A DNA stretch of 64,000 nt from Streptomyces sp. NBC_00162 (GCF_024611995.1 NZ_CP102509.1:4464001-4528000); one strand, 5' to 3'. Counted from the stretch's first letter, positions 16,141 through 25,890 are shown. A program made the numbers and translations. The notes: generated by a model from the sequence alone, not told the origin.

Positions 16141-16857
16141 TCAGCGGCGCCGACGCGTGCGTCCCACCCGGGCCGCCTTCGCACGCTTGGCAGCGAACCT
16201 CACCCCGCCGGGACTCTCTCCGACCTCCACGCGCACCACAGTCGACAGAGGGTCCACCACACCCTCACCCACGTGCAGCACTGAGGTCTTCACCACACCG
16301 AGCTTCGTCAGCGCGGTCTTGGCCGACACCAGCTCCTCCTCGGCGGTATCACCCTTGAGCGCCAGCATCTCCCCGTACGGACGCAGCAGGGGCACACCCC
16401 AGGCGGCCAGCCGGTCCAGCGGAGCCACCGCCCGAGCCGTCACCACGTGCACCGGCTGCAGCTTCCCGAGAACCTCCTCGGCCCGCCCGCGCACGACCGT
16501 GACGTGGTCCAGGCCCAGCAGCTCCACGGCCTCCTGGAGGAAGGTCGTCCGCCGCAGCAGCGGCTCGAGCAGCGTGATCTTCAGATCACGCCGCACCAAC
16601 GCCAGCGGGATGCCGGGCAGACCCGCACCCGAGCCCACGTCGCACACGGTGACGCCCTGGGGAACCACCTCCGACAGCACAGCGCAGTTCAGCAGATGCC
16701 GCTCCCACAGCCGCGGCACCTCACGCGGCCCGATCAGGCCCCGCTTCACTCCCGCATCGGCCAGCAGCTCCGCGTAGCGCACAGCTTCCGGGAAAAACTC
16801 ACCGAACACCGCGCGCGCCTCTTCAGGCGCCGGGGGAAGCTCAGCTGCCTCCGTCAC
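16141..16857 (-). CDS. rsmG: 16S rRNA (guanine-N7) methyltransferase RsmG
   Basis: It methylates G527 of 16S rRNA; loss of this enzyme is known to give low-level streptomycin resistance and altered antibiotic production in Streptomyces. The 238-residue protein has the S-adenosylmethionine motif VCDVGSGAGLPGIPLAL (about residues 70-86), followed by LLEPLLRRTTFLQEAVELLGL and VVTARAVAPLDRLAAW. The C-terminal tail is very basic and ends GRTRRRR. The start is ATG 16857 with GGGAC(C)GT upstream. It sits between jag and parA as in many bacteria, separated from jag by a hairpin. Confidence 0.95.
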   Translation of the reverse strand: MTEAAELPPAPEEARAVFGEFFPEAVRYAELLADAGVKRGLIGPREVPRLWERHLLNCAVLSEVVPQGVTVCDVGSGAGLPGIPLALVRRDLKITLLEPLLRRTTFLQEAVELLGLDHVTVVRGRAEEVLGKLQPVHVVTARAVAPLDRLAAWGVPLLRPYGEMLALKGDTAEEELVSAKTALTKLGVVKTSVLHVGEGVVDPLSTVVRVEVGESPGGVRFAAKRAKAARVGRTRRRR

Positions 16858-16940
16858 GGGGACCGTCCCTTCCGTACCGCATGGTTCTGAAGAACCACGT
16901 CTTCAAGATGGCGCGTCGTTCACATGCCAGGCTGACAAAC

Positions 16941-16973
16941 TTCGGCCCCGTCTGCGACACAGACGGGGCCGAA
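16941..16973 (-). terminator. Hairpin between jag and rsmG
   Basis: A perfect 14-bp stem (TTCGGCCCCGTCTG and complement) with a five-base loop, 16 bases after the jag stop on the minus strand. It probably ends most transcripts of the rpmH-rnpA-yidD-yidC-jag operon, leaving rsmG with its own promoter or read-through. Confidence 0.75.
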
Positions 16974-16988
16974 CACTCTCGCTACCGG

Positions 16989-17501
16989 TCAGGCCGGGAG
17001 CACAACGACGAAGCGCTGCGGCTCCTCGCCCTCGGACTCGCTCCGCAGACCGGCCGCAGCCACGGCGTCGTGGACGACCTTGCGCTCGAACGGGGTCATC
17101 GGGGCCAGCTTCAGGGGCTCGCCGGACGCCTTCACGTCCGCCGCGGCCTGAGCGCCCAGCGCCGCCAGCTCCTCGCGCTTCTTCGCGCGGAACCCGGCGA
17201 TGTCCAGCATCAGCCGGCTGCGGTCACCGGTCTCGCGGTGCACGGCGAGGCGGGTCAGCTCCTGCAGAGCCTCCAGAACCTCACCGTCGCGGCCCACGAG
17301 CTTCTGCAGGTCACGGCCGGCCGAGTCACTGACGATCGACACCGCGGCCCGGTCGGCCTCGACGTCCATGTCGATGTCGCCGTCCAGGTCGGCGATGTCC
17401 AGCAGACCCTCAAGGTAGTCGGCCGCGATCTCACCCTCCTGCTCGAGGCGGGTCAGGGTGTCGCCACTCTCAGCGGCGGCGGTGGTGGTGCCTTCCGTCA
17501 C
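16989..17501 (-). CDS. jag: Jag/KhpB family R3H-KH RNA-binding protein
   Basis: 170 residues. The middle part (about 65-110) has a KH-like segment with LQKLVGRDGEVLEALQELTRLAVHRETG, the GRDG loop typical of KhpB, and the C-terminal R3H domain has APMTPFERKVVHDAVAAAGLRSESEGEEPQRFVVV. The N-terminal acidic Jag-N part is short. The family binds RNA and is linked to cell-wall growth control in Firmicutes; the target here is unknown. It lies 15 bases downstream of yidC in the same operon. Confidence 0.92.
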   Translation of the reverse strand: MTEGTTTAAAESGDTLTRLEQEGEIAADYLEGLLDIADLDGDIDMDVEADRAAVSIVSDSAGRDLQKLVGRDGEVLEALQELTRLAVHRETGDRSRLMLDIAGFRAKKREELAALGAQAAADVKASGEPLKLAPMTPFERKVVHDAVAAAGLRSESEGEEPQRFVVVLPA

Positions 17502-17516
17502 GGGAGGGACTCCTTC

Positions 17517-18623
17517 TTACTTCTTGGAGGGCTTGCTGGGGGGCGTCTGACGCTTCGACTTCGGCTGCCGCTTGGGCTGCTGCCGCTTCGTGGCGACACC
17601 ACCGCTCGCCGCATCCGAATCCACGGTGGCTTCAGCACTCTTGGTCACGGAGCCGTCCGCCTGAGCGGCCATGCCCTGCTTGGTCAGCGCGGAGATGAAC
17701 TTGCGCTCGTTGTCGTTGCGGTCCGGGCCCTTGGCCACGATCGCCGCGACGATCTTCTTCTTGCCCCGGCCCTTGACGTCACCGTGCGAGCTGACGTGCT
17801 TCAGCAGGCGGGTCAGGTACTGGTCCTGGGCCTTGCTGCCCGGCGTCGGGTTCTGGTTGATCACGTACATCTGCTGACCCATGGTCCACACGTTCGTGGT
17901 CAGCCAGTAGACGAGAACACCGACGGGGAAGTTGATGCCCATGACCGCGAAGATCACGGGGAAGATGTACATCAGCATCTTCTGCTGCTGCATGAACGGC
18001 GTCTTGACCGACAGGTCGACGTTCTTCGCCATCAGCTGACGCTGCGTGTAGAACTGCGACAGCGACATCAGGACGATCATGATGGCGGTGACGACACGCA
18101 CATCGGTGATCGAGGCGCCCAGGGAAGCGGCCTTCTCGGCGCTGTCCGTGAACTTCGCGGCCAGCGGGGCCCCGAAGATGTGCGCCTGACGCGCGCTCTC
18201 CAGCAGCTCCTGGTTGATGACGCCGATCGTCTTCCCGTTGGCGATGGCCGACAGCACGCTGTAGAGCGCGAAGAAGAACGGGGACTGCGCCAGGATGGGA
18301 AGGCACGAGGAGAGCGGGTTGGTACCCGTCTCCTTGTACAGCTTCATCATCTCTTCGGACTGACGCTGCTTGTCGTTCTTGTAGCGCTCCTGGATCGCCT
18401 TCATCTTCGGCTGGAGCGCCTGCATGCCACGCGTCGCCTTGATCTGCTTCACGAAGAGCGGGATCAGGCAGATACGGATCAAGACCACCAGGGACACGAT
18501 GGACAGGCCCCAGGCCCACCCACTGTCCACACCGAAGATCGCCCCGTACAGCTTGTGGAACTGGACGATGACCCACGAGACGGGTGTGGTGATAAAGCTG
18601 AACAGATTGGCAATCGTGTCCAC
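17517..18623 (-). CDS. yidC: Membrane protein insertase YidC
   Basis: It inserts and folds membrane proteins, alone or with SecYEG. The 368-residue protein lacks the large periplasmic domain of Gram-negative YidC. It has about five membrane helices: [26 protein letters not shown] at the start, [23 protein letters not shown], the [21 protein letters not shown] segment, and two more before residue 260. The conserved hydrophilic-groove arginine is in LIRICLIPL. The last ~110 residues are highly basic ([11 protein letters not shown]), as in actinobacterial YidC proteins that bind ribosomes. The start codon is ATG? on sequence: GTG 18623. It lies three bases after yidD. Confidence 0.95.
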   Translation of the reverse strand: MDTIANLFSFITTPVSWVIVQFHKLYGAIFGVDSGWAWGLSIVSLVVLIRICLIPLFVKQIKATRGMQALQPKMKAIQERYKNDKQRQSEEMMKLYKETGTNPLSSCLPILAQSPFFFALYSVLSAIANGKTIGVINQELLESARQAHIFGAPLAAKFTDSAEKAASLGASITDVRVVTAIMIVLMSLSQFYTQRQLMAKNVDLSVKTPFMQQQKMLMYIFPVIFAVMGINFPVGVLVYWLTTNVWTMGQQMYVINQNPTPGSKAQDQYLTRLLKHVSSHGDVKGRGKKKIVAAIVAKGPDRNDNERKFISALTKQGMAAQADGSVTKSAEATVDSDAASGGVATKRQQPKRQPKSKRQTPPSKPSKK

Positions 18624-18626
18624 TAA

Positions 18627-18908
18627 TCAGGCTCCTTGAGCATTGCGAGATCTACGCAACGCACTGCGCAGCTGCTCGTGCCAACGCGGGCGTTTACGGG
18701 GTGGGACATGGTCCACGCCACCGGGCGACCACGGATTGCACCGCAGGATCCGCCAGGCGGTCAGGACCGTCCCCTTGACCGCACCATGCCGGTCGATGGC
18801 CGTGTACCCGTAGTGCGAGCACGACGGGTAGTAGCGGCACACCGGCCCGAGCAGCGGACTGATCGTCCACTGGTACAGCTTGATCAAAGCGAGCAGCGGG
18901 TACTTCAT
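18627..18908 (-). CDS. yidD: Membrane protein insertion efficiency factor YidD
   Basis: A 93-residue protein with the signature [35 protein letters not shown] in family terms (three cysteines and PSCS), and [14 protein letters not shown] near the end. An amphipathic N-terminal helix is expected to lie on the membrane. Its start overlaps the rnpA stop by four bases (18905-18908) and yidC follows, so the genes are translationally coupled. Confidence 0.95.
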   Translation of the reverse strand: MKYPLLALIKLYQWTISPLLGPVCRYYPSCSHYGYTAIDRHGAVKGTVLTAWRILRCNPWSPGGVDHVPPRKRPRWHEQLRSALRRSRNAQGA

Positions 18909-19279
18909 CGAGCCACGCCTCCCAGGAGCCGCACCAGAGCGGCATCCAGGTCCCGGGCCAGCTCGTCGGCGCTGGCATCACCCGCTCCGGGCAACGCACG
19001 TACCACCACCAGGCTACCGGCGGGCAGCTGAGACAGCCGCTCCCGGACCAGATGGCGCAGACGGCGCTTCACCCGGTTACGTATGACGGCATTGCCGACA
19101 GCTTTGCTGACGACGAAACCCGCACGCGCCGAGGGATCGATCTCCCCCGACTCGTGCGGGTCCGTTGCACCGCTTGTACGTAGGTGGACGACGAGGAGCG
19201 GGCGACCAGCCCGACGCCCTCGGCGTACCGCGCTCGCGAAGTCCTCGCGCCGCCTCATCCGATTTTCGGGAGACAGCAC
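18905..19279 (-). CDS. rnpA: Ribonuclease P protein component
   Basis: A 124-residue basic protein that helps the RNase P RNA to cut 5' leaders from pre-tRNAs. It carries the RNR motif as [18 protein letters not shown] (about residues 62-79) and begins [23 protein letters not shown], the usual start. It lies 21 bases downstream of rpmH. The RNA subunit gene is not in this window. Confidence 0.96.
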   Translation of the reverse strand: MLSPENRMRRREDFASAVRRGRRAGRPLLVVHLRTSGATDPHESGEIDPSARAGFVVSKAVGNAVIRNRVKRRLRHLVRERLSQLPAGSLVVVRALPGAGDASADELARDLDAALVRLLGGVAR

Positions 19280-19300
19280 GACGTCACGACCTGCGTGTTG

Positions 19301-19438
19301 TTACGCGGAAAGGGCGGCGCGGCCCTTGCCACGACGGTTCGCGAGGATCGCGCGACCGGCACGGGTACGCATCCGCAGGCGGAAGCCGTGGGTCTTGGCA
19401 CGACGGCGGTTGTTCGGCTGGAAGGTGCGCTTGCTCAC
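19301..19438 (-). CDS. rpmH: 50S ribosomal protein L34
   Basis: A 45-residue protein, beginning at GTG 19438 and ending TAA at 19301. It reads [18 protein letters not shown] followed by [26 protein letters not shown], which is the complete canonical L34. It is the first gene of the minus-strand operon rpmH-rnpA-yidD-yidC-jag, divergent from dnaA. Confidence 0.97.
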   Translation of the reverse strand: MSKRTFQPNNRRRAKTHGFRLRMRTRAGRAILANRRGKGRAALSA

Positions 19439-19792
19439 TCGGGGGCTCCAGAGAATAAATCGTTGTGGCGGGACATCGCCTGGCTGTCACCGTGCGCCCA
19501 CGAGGAAACTCGCGTGTTCGCCCGAGTGGCACCGCTAAACGATCACAATCAGTGATCTCGCCCATCGGTAGGCAGGCGGCAGCAGCCATCGACAACTCGA
19601 CCTCGTTACGGTACGCGCGGCTACGCCATCCGGTCAAACCGAGGCGATGCTGCCCCACACTGTGCACAGGCTGTGGACAACGACTTGAACCGTACCCGCT
19701 GGCCTGACTACCGTTGTCTGACCCTGGATTTTTTGTCCCGACCGTCCCAAAGAACCACACATTCGTGGGACCCCTGTGAGAGAGCGTGCTCT
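19439..19792. promoter_or_regulatory. rpmH-dnaA divergent promoter region
   Basis: A 354-base gap between rpmH (minus) and dnaA (plus). It holds an inverted repeat GATCAC-5-GTGATC at 19541-19557 on the rpmH side and a consensus DnaA box at 19672-19680 on the dnaA side. A plausible dnaA promoter is TTGAAC (19685-19690), 18 bases, TACCGT (19709-19714). I see no other gene here; the open frame extending dnaA upstream to 19673 has no ribosome site. Confidence 0.7.
19672..19680 (-). promoter_or_regulatory. DnaA box upstream of dnaA
   Basis: TGTGGACAA, the complement of TTGTCCACA, the preferred Streptomyces DnaA box. It ends 5 bases before the putative -35 element TTGAAC, a position suited to autorepression of dnaA. 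A GTGCACAG sequence precedes it. Confidence 0.75.
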
Positions 19793-21601
19793 GTGGCTGA
19801 CGTACCTGCCGATCTTGCCGCAGTGTGGCCAAGGGTGCTCGAAAAGCTCCTCGGGGAGGGACAGCCGGGGATCGAGCCCAAGGACAAGCAGTGGGTCGAG
19901 CGATGCCAGCCCCTGGCACTCGTCGCCGACACCGCACTGCTCGCCGTCCCCAACGAGTGGGGCAAGCGCGTCCTCGAAGGCCGCCTCGCCCCGCTGATCA
20001 GCGACGCCCTCAGCCGCGAATGCGGCCGCCCCATCCGGATCGCCATCACCGTGGACGACTCCGCCGGCGAGCCCGCGCCCCCGGCCCCGCCCGCCCAGCA
20101 GCAGGGCGGCTACGAGCCGTACCCCGGCCAGCGCCCCGGCGGCGGCCCGGGCGGCCCCTCCGACGACCAGCTCCCCACCGCCCGCCCCGCCTACCCGGAC
20201 TATCAGCAGCCGCGCCCCGAGCCCGGCGCCTGGCCCCGGGGCGGCCAGCAGGACGACTACGGCTGGCAGCAGCCCCGCCTCGGCGGCTTCCCCGAGCGCG
20301 ACCCGTACGCCTCCCCGCAGCCGGGCTACCTCCAGCAGTCCGAGCCCTCCGGCTACGACCAGGGCTCCTACGAGCAGCAGAAGTACGAGCAGTCCCCGTA
20401 CGAGTCCCAGCAGCAACACCAGCAGCATCAGCCGCACCAGTCACATCAGTACGAGCAGCAGAAGTACGAACAGCAGCAGTACGAGCAGCCAGCGCCCCGC
20501 CAGGCCCCCGGCCGGTCCGCTGCCGCCCCGGCCCCGTCCGGCGGCTCCCCCTCGGGCCCGCTCGAACCGACCGCCCGGCTGAACCCCAAGTACCTCTTCG
20601 ACACCTTCGTCATCGGCGCCTCCAACCGCTTCGCGCACGCCGCCGCGGTGGCCGTCGCCGAGGCACCCGCGAAGGCGTACAACCCCCTCTTCATCTACGG
20701 GGAGTCGGGGCTGGGCAAGACGCACCTGCTGCACGCCATCGGCCACTACGCGCGGAGCCTGTACCCCGGCACCCGCGTCCGGTACGTGAGCTCCGAGGAG
20801 TTCACCAACGAGTTCATCAACTCCATCCGCGACGGCAAGGGCGACGCGTTCCGCAAGCGCTACCGCGAGATGGACATCCTGCTCGTCGACGACATCCAGT
20901 TCCTCGCGAGCAAGGAGTCGACGCAGGAGGAGTTCTTCCACACCTTCAACACGCTCCACAACGCCAACAAGCAGATCGTGCTCTCCTCCGACCGGCCGCC
21001 CAAGCAGCTCGTCACCCTGGAGGACCGGCTCCGCAACCGCTTCGAGTGGGGCCTGATCACCGACGTCCAGCCGCCCGAGCTGGAGACCCGCATCGCGATC
21101 CTGCGCAAGAAGGCGGTCCAGGAGCAGCTCAACGCCCCGCCGGAGGTACTGGAGTTCATCGCCTCCCGCATCTCGCGCAACATCCGCGAGCTGGAGGGGG
21201 CGCTGATCCGGGTCACGGCCTTCGCGAGCCTCAACCGGCAGCCGGTCGACCTGGGCCTCACCGAGGACGTCCTCAAGAACCTGATCCCGGGCGGCGAGGA
21301 CAGCGCTCCGGAGATCACGGCCACCGACATCATGGCGGCCACCGCCGACTACTTCGGGCTCACCGTGGACGACCTGTGCGGCTCCTCGCGCAGCCGGGTC
21401 CTGGTCACCGCCCGGCAGATCGCCATGTACCTGTGCCGGGAGCTCACCGACCTGTCCCTGCCCAAGATCGGGGCGCAGTTCGGCGGCCGCGACCACACCA
21501 CCGTCATGCACGCGGACCGCAAGATCCGCGCCCTGATGGCAGAGCGCCGCTCCATCTACAACCAGGTCACGGAGCTCACCAACCGCATCAAGAACGCCTG
21601 A
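19793..21601 (+). CDS. dnaA: Chromosomal replication initiator DnaA
   Basis: 602 residues. The GTG at 19793 ([20 protein letters not shown]) is the conserved Streptomyces start, preceded by GAGAGAG. Domain I covers about residues 1-85. Domain II is a long disordered linker (about 85-255) rich in Pro, Gln, Tyr and Gly with repeated YEQQKYEQ units. The AAA+ domain III has Walker [16 protein letters not shown] and Walker [16 protein letters not shown], with the arginine-finger region after SSDRPPKQL. Domain IV ends with the DnaA-box reading motif [18 protein letters not shown]-DnaA binds the boxes in the gap downstream and opens oriC. Confidence 0.98.
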   Translation: MADVPADLAAVWPRVLEKLLGEGQPGIEPKDKQWVERCQPLALVADTALLAVPNEWGKRVLEGRLAPLISDALSRECGRPIRIAITVDDSAGEPAPPAPPAQQQGGYEPYPGQRPGGGPGGPSDDQLPTARPAYPDYQQPRPEPGAWPRGGQQDDYGWQQPRLGGFPERDPYASPQPGYLQQSEPSGYDQGSYEQQKYEQSPYESQQQHQQHQPHQSHQYEQQKYEQQQYEQPAPRQAPGRSAAAPAPSGGSPSGPLEPTARLNPKYLFDTFVIGASNRFAHAAAVAVAEAPAKAYNPLFIYGESGLGKTHLLHAIGHYARSLYPGTRVRYVSSEEFTNEFINSIRDGKGDAFRKRYREMDILLVDDIQFLASKESTQEEFFHTFNTLHNANKQIVLSSDRPPKQLVTLEDRLRNRFEWGLITDVQPPELETRIAILRKKAVQEQLNAPPEVLEFIASRISRNIRELEGALIRVTAFASLNRQPVDLGLTEDVLKNLIPGGEDSAPEITATDIMAATADYFGLTVDDLCGSSRSRVLVTARQIAMYLCRELTDLSLPKIGAQFGGRDHTTVMHADRKIRALMAERRSIYNQVTELTNRIKNA

Positions 21602-21658
21602 GCCGGCCTCCCCGGACGCCCGGGGAGAGCCTCGCCGGGCCCTTTCAAACGCATCTCG

Positions 21659-21690
21659 AGGGCGCTCCCGGACCATGCCGGGGGCGCCCT
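21659..21690 (+). terminator. dnaA terminator
   Basis: A 13-bp stem (AGGGCGCTCCCGG with CCGGGGGCGCCCT, one G-U pair) with a six-base loop, then TCTTC, 57 bases after the dnaA stop. A smaller hairpin (CTCCCCGG/CCGGGGAG) precedes it at 21608-21627. Confidence 0.7.
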
Positions 21691-21739
21691 TCTTCGTCCG
21701 CGCGCCCCTGACCTGTTCGAATACGCCCCCGCGGGAGCA

Positions 21740-22255
21740 ACTCATCCACAGATTCACGGACTTTCTGCCGTCCACACCCTGGGGACGGCCCTCGTCGCCC
21801 ACAATCTGTCCACAGGGGTGCCGGTTGAGGGCCCATCAGGCCAGGTCAGCAGCCTGTGGAATTGTGCGCAAGCTCCATCCACAGGCTGTGGACAGATTTT
21901 TCGTCCACAGCGCTGTCCACGATGTTGTCCACCACCAACCCACAGGTTCGCTGATCCTGTGCACAGGATCAGATGTCTTCTCCACACCGTTGTCCACTGT
22001 TCGGCAACATGCCACCCCCTCTCACCGCCCCGAGTGAAAGCCGTCACACGGAGGTGGACGTTTGGGTTGTGGAGTACTGGGGGAAAGCTGGGGACACACC
22101 TGTGGAGTAGTGGAGGTCGTCTGGGGACGGCCTGTGCAGAAGTTTTCGTTCTCCACAGGAACACCGTGTTGTCCACCGGTGCCACCCACAGGGTGTGGGG
22201 ATAAAAAACGCGGGTTGACCTGCGAGAACAGCGTTATCCACCGTTTCCACAGGCC
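21740..22255. other. oriC: Chromosomal replication origin oriC
   Basis: The 875-base gap between dnaA and dnaN contains no gene and is crowded with DnaA boxes. I read about 17 with the (C/T)CCAC core. In the forward sense: 21742, 21768, 21806, 21875, 21901, 21913, 21925, 21978, 21990, 22149, 22169, 22234, 22243. In the reverse sense: 21855, 21887, 22068, 22101. Many are TTGTCCAC or CTGTCCACA, which differ from the E. coli TTATCCACA in the way known for Streptomyces. An A-tract (GGGGATAAAAAACG) at about 22197-22209 is the only markedly AT-rich spot and may be the opening site. A 22-bp perfect palindrome lies at 21951-21972. Confidence 0.95.
21951..21972. repeat. 22-bp perfect palindrome inside oriC
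   Basis: Each half is CTGATCCTGTG; the axis is at 21961/21962. It contains the core GTGCAC and lies in the box-poor spacer between the DnaA boxes at 21925-21933 and 21978-21986, so it may be a site for another origin-binding protein. Confidence 0.75.
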
Positions 22256-22462
22256 CTACTACTACCCCCATAGAGAGTTAGCCCGGTTTCGGTTTTCAAG
22301 CAGGACCTGTGCACAACTCGGTGGGCAGCCTCCTCGACGCCTCGCCCCCGACTTGACCGCCAGCCGCACCGAGTGTCGGCGCCGTACGTCAGACTGGTCC
22401 CCGGCATCGGTCGAGGCATCGACGAGCCGAGGACGAAGGCCGGCACACGAGCGATCAACAGC

Positions 22463-22468
22463 AGGAGG
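22463..22468 (+). promoter_or_regulatory. dnaN ribosome binding site
   Basis: AGGAGG eight bases before the GTG at 22477; it fixes the start codon. Confidence 0.85.
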
Positions 22469-22476
22469 CGGTTCCG

Positions 22477-23607
22477 GTGAAGATCCGGGTGGAGCGCGAC
22501 GTACTCGCGGAGGCGGTGGCTTGGGCGGCCCGTAGCCTCCCGGCCCGGCCGCCGGTGCCCGTTCTCGCGGGCCTGCTGCTGAAGGCCGAAGAGGGCACCC
22601 TCAGCCTCTCCGGCTTCGACTACGAGGTCTCGGCCCGCGTCTCCGTCGAGGCGGACGTCGAGGAGGACGGCACGGTCCTGGTCTCCGGCCGGCTGCTCGC
22701 CGACATCTGCCGCGCCCTCCCCAACCGCCCGGTGGAGATTTCCACAGACGGTGTACGGGCGACCGTGGTCTGCGGCTCCTCGCGATTCACACTCCACACC
22801 CTGCCTGTGGAGGAATACCCGGCGCTGCCGCAGATGCCGACCGCGACCGGCACCGTGCCCGGCGAGGTCTTTGCCTCCGCCGCCGCCCAGGTCGCCATCG
22901 CCGCCGGCCGCGACGACACGCTGCCCGTGCTGACCGGTGTCCGCATCGAGATCGAGGGCGACCGCGTCACCCTGGCCTCCACCGACCGCTACCGCTTCGC
23001 GGTCCGTGAGTTCCTGTGGAAGCCGGAGAACCCGGACGCCTCCGCCGTGGCCCTGGTGCCCGCGAAGACGCTCCTGGACACCGCCAAGTCCCTGACCAGC
23101 GGTGACACGGTCACCCTGGCGCTGTCCGGCTCCGGTGCCGGTGAGGGCCTGATCGGTTTCGAGGGCGCCGGCCGCCGCACCACCACCCGCCTGCTCGAGG
23201 GCGACCTGCCGAAGTACCGCACGCTCTTCCCGACGGAGTTCAACTCCATCGCGGTGATCGAGACCGCCCCGTTCGTCGAGGCCGTCAAGCGCGTGGCCCT
23301 GGTCGCCGAGCGCAACACCCCGGTCCGCCTGAGCTTCGAGCAGGGCGTGCTGATCCTCGAGGCCGGTTCCTCGGACGATGCACAGGCTGTGGAGCGCGTC
23401 GACGCCAAGCTGGAGGGCGACGACATCTCGATCGCCTTCAACCCGACCTTCCTGCTCGACGGCCTGAGCGCGATCGACTCGCCCGCCGCGCAGCTCAGCT
23501 TCACCACGTCCACCAAGCCGGCGCTGCTCAGCGGCCGCCCGGCGGTCGACGCCGAAGCCGACGAGGCGTACAAGTACCTGATCATGCCGGTACGCCTCTC
23601 TGGCTGA
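22477..23607 (+). CDS. dnaN: DNA polymerase III sliding clamp (beta subunit)
   Basis: 376 residues with the threefold clamp fold: domain 1 from the N-terminal MKIRVERDVLAEAVAWAARSLPARP-like start (GTG codon), the middle domain with LASTDRYRFAVREF, and the last domain ending in YLIMPVRLSG, the typical C-terminal YLIMPVR that lines the peptide-binding pocket. It tethers the polymerase to DNA. The start has AGGAGG eight bases upstream. A hairpin terminator follows the gene. Confidence 0.98.
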   Translation: MKIRVERDVLAEAVAWAARSLPARPPVPVLAGLLLKAEEGTLSLSGFDYEVSARVSVEADVEEDGTVLVSGRLLADICRALPNRPVEISTDGVRATVVCGSSRFTLHTLPVEEYPALPQMPTATGTVPGEVFASAAAQVAIAAGRDDTLPVLTGVRIEIEGDRVTLASTDRYRFAVREFLWKPENPDASAVALVPAKTLLDTAKSLTSGDTVTLALSGSGAGEGLIGFEGAGRRTTTRLLEGDLPKYRTLFPTEFNSIAVIETAPFVEAVKRVALVAERNTPVRLSFEQGVLILEAGSSDDAQAVERVDAKLEGDDISIAFNPTFLLDGLSAIDSPAAQLSFTTSTKPALLSGRPAVDAEADEAYKYLIMPVRLSG

Positions 23608-23616
23608 TTCTTCGCA

Positions 23617-23657
23617 GGTCAGGCCCGGTTTCGCGCCCCGCGAGACCGGGCCTGACC
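23617..23657 (+). terminator. dnaN terminator
   Basis: A 19-bp stem with one mismatch (left arm GGTCAGGCCCGGTTTCGCG, right arm 23639-23657) and a three-base loop, starting 10 bases after the dnaN stop. Confidence 0.78.
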
Positions 23658-23796
23658 GCGTTCTTCCCGCAGCCCGGGGCCGTGCGCGCCCCGTGGAGCC
23701 CGGCGGCCCGGCCGGGCGTAGGCTCGGGGCCTGGGATGTCCTCCGGGAAGCAGGAGGCCCCGGCAAAGACGGCCACAACGCTTAAGGAACCACCTG

Positions 23797-24672
23797 ATGG
23801 AGCTTGGTCTCGTCGGTCTCGGCAAGATGGGCGGCAACATGCGCGAGCGCATCCGCCGCGCAGGCCACACCGTCATCGGATACGACCGCAACCCGGACCT
23901 TGCCGATGTCCACAGCCTGCGGGAACTTGTGGACAGCCTGCAGGCCCCCCGCGTCGTGTGGGTGATGGTCCCGGCAGGTGCGGCGACGCAGTCCACCGTC
24001 GACGAGCTCGCGGAGCTGCTCTCGATCGGCGACATCGTCGTCGACGGCGGCAACTCCCGCTGGACCGACGACGAGAAGCACGCCGCGGAGCTGGCCACCA
24101 AGGGCATCGGCTTCGTCGACTGCGGCGTCTCCGGCGGCGTGTGGGGCCTGGAGAACGGCTACGCGCTGATGTACGGCGGCGAGAAGGACCATGTGGGCCG
24201 GGTTCAGCCGATCTTCGACGCGCTCAAGCCCGAGGGTGACTTCGGCGCCGTACACGCCGGCAAGGTCGGTGCGGGCCACTTCGCGAAGATGGTTCACAAC
24301 GGCATCGAGTACGCCATGATGCAGGCCTACGCCGAGGGCTGGGAGCTCCTGGAGAAGGTGGACTCGGTCACCGACGTCCGCGAGGTCTTCCGCTCCTGGC
24401 AGGAGGGCACGGTCATCCGGTCCTGGCTGCTGGACCTGGCCGTGAACGCCCTCGACGAGGACGAGCACCTCCAGCAGCTGCGCGGCTTCGCGCAGGACTC
24501 GGGAGAGGGCCGCTGGACGGTGGAGGCGGCGATCGACAACGCCGTTCCGCTGCCCGCGATCACCGCCTCGCTGTTCGCGCGGTTCGCCTCGCGCCAGGAC
24601 GACTCCCCGCAGATGAAGATGATCGCCGCGCTGCGCAACCAGTTCGGCGGCCACGCGGTCGAGAAGAAGTAG
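23797..24672 (+). CDS. gnd: 6-phosphogluconate dehydrogenase (decarboxylating), short form
   Basis: Oxidises 6-phosphogluconate to ribulose-5-phosphate and CO2. At 291 residues it belongs to the short form (YqeC/GntZ-like) rather than the ~470-residue classical enzyme. The Rossmann motif is LGLVGLGKMGGNM at the start; VDGGNSRWTDD, the substrate loop CGVSGGVWGLENGYALMYGG and the catalytic lysine/asparagine segment HAGKVGAGHFAKMVHNGIEYAMMQ follow. The helical C-terminal domain is shortened. It lies between dnaN and recF, as in other Streptomyces; the metabolic reason for this position is unknown. Confidence 0.92.
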   Translation: MELGLVGLGKMGGNMRERIRRAGHTVIGYDRNPDLADVHSLRELVDSLQAPRVVWVMVPAGAATQSTVDELAELLSIGDIVVDGGNSRWTDDEKHAAELATKGIGFVDCGVSGGVWGLENGYALMYGGEKDHVGRVQPIFDALKPEGDFGAVHAGKVGAGHFAKMVHNGIEYAMMQAYAEGWELLEKVDSVTDVREVFRSWQEGTVIRSWLLDLAVNALDEDEHLQQLRGFAQDSGEGRWTVEAAIDNAVPLPAITASLFARFASRQDDSPQMKMIAALRNQFGGHAVEKK

Positions 24673-24753
24673 TCGACAAGAGACACCGTGCGGCTCGGAG
24701 CAGCCGCACAGCACCACACAGAGCAGCAGGAAGCCGGGGGAGGTCGGCGCCGT

Positions 24754-25890
24754 ATGCATGTTTCGCATCTCTCGCTGGCCGACTTCCGCTCGTACGCCCG
24801 GGCCGAGGTTCCCCTCGACCCGGGCGTCACGGCTTTCGTGGGCCCCAACGGCCAGGGGAAGACCAATCTCGTCGAGGCGATCGGCTACCTGTCGACGCTG
24901 GGCAGCCACCGGGTCTCCTCGGACGCGCCGCTCGTACGGATGGGCGCGGACCGGGCGATCATCCGCGCGGCCGTCACCCAGGGCGAGCGGCAGCAGCTGG
25001 TGGAGCTGGAGCTGAATCCGGGCCGGGCGAACCGTGCCCGGATAAACCGGTCCTCGCAGGTCAGGCCGCGGGACGTGCTGGGGATCGTGCGGACAGTGCT
25101 GTTCGCGCCGGAGGACCTGGCCCTGGTGAAGGGCGATCCGGGTGAGCGGCGGCGGTTCCTGGACGAGATCGTCACCGCGCGCTCCCCGCGGATGGCGGCG
25201 GTCCGCTCGGACTACGAGCGGGTGCTGAAGCAGCGCAACACCCTGCTGAAGTCGGCGGCGATGGCGCGTCGGCACGGCGGCCGGACCATGGACCTGTCGA
25301 CCCTGGACGTGTGGGACCAGCACCTGGCGCGCGCGGGCGCGGAGCTGCTGGCGCAGCGGCTGGACCTGATCGCGACGCTGCTGCCGCTGGCGGACAAGGC
25401 GTACGAGCAGCTCGCGCCCGGCGGCGGCCCGCTGGGGCTCTCGTACAAGTCCTCGGCGGGCGAGCCGGTGGACAGCGGGGCGGCGCGGAGCCGCGAGGCG
25501 ATCTACGAGGTGCTGCTGGCGGCCCTGGTGGAGGTGCGCAAGCAGGAGATCGAGCGGGGCGTGACGCTGGTCGGTCCGCACCGCGACGACCTGCTGCTGC
25601 GGCTGGGGGAGCTGCCGGCGAAGGGGTACGCGAGCCACGGGGAGTCGTGGTCGTACGCGCTGGCCCTGCGGCTGGCCTCGTACGAGCTGCTGCGCTCGGA
25701 GGGCGCGGAGCCGGTGCTGATCCTGGACGACGTGTTCGCGGAGCTGGACGCGCGGCGTCGGGAGCGGCTGGCCGAGCTGGTGGTGCCGGGCGAGCAGGTG
25801 CTGGTGACGGCGGCGGTGGACGATGACGTTCCGGGTGTGCTGGCGGGGGCGCGGTTCGGGGTGTCCGGTGGTGAGGTGACCCGGCTGTGA
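24754..25890 (+). CDS. recF: DNA replication and repair protein RecF
   Basis: An SMC-like ATPase that helps to load RecA at gapped DNA. The 378-residue protein starts at ATG 24754 ([19 protein letters not shown]), with GGGGGAGG 11 bases upstream; earlier in-frame codons lack a site. Walker A is [18 protein letters not shown] (about residue 30), the signature segment is [18 protein letters not shown] and Walker B is [14 protein letters not shown]. It overlaps dciA by four bases. Confidence 0.97.
   Translation: MHVSHLSLADFRSYARAEVPLDPGVTAFVGPNGQGKTNLVEAIGYLSTLGSHRVSSDAPLVRMGADRAIIRAAVTQGERQQLVELELNPGRANRARINRSSQVRPRDVLGIVRTVLFAPEDLALVKGDPGERRRFLDEIVTARSPRMAAVRSDYERVLKQRNTLLKSAAMARRHGGRTMDLSTLDVWDQHLARAGAELLAQRLDLIATLLPLADKAYEQLAPGGGPLGLSYKSSAGEPVDSGAARSREAIYEVLLAALVEVRKQEIERGVTLVGPHRDDLLLRLGELPAKGYASHGESWSYALALRLASYELLRSEGAEPVLILDDVFAELDARRRERLAELVVPGEQVLVTAAVDDDVPGVLAGARFGVSGGEVTRL

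Noticed and set aside
21754..22204. Short open frames on both strands across oriC
   Set aside because: They run through the DnaA boxes, have no ribosome sites and no recognisable protein features.
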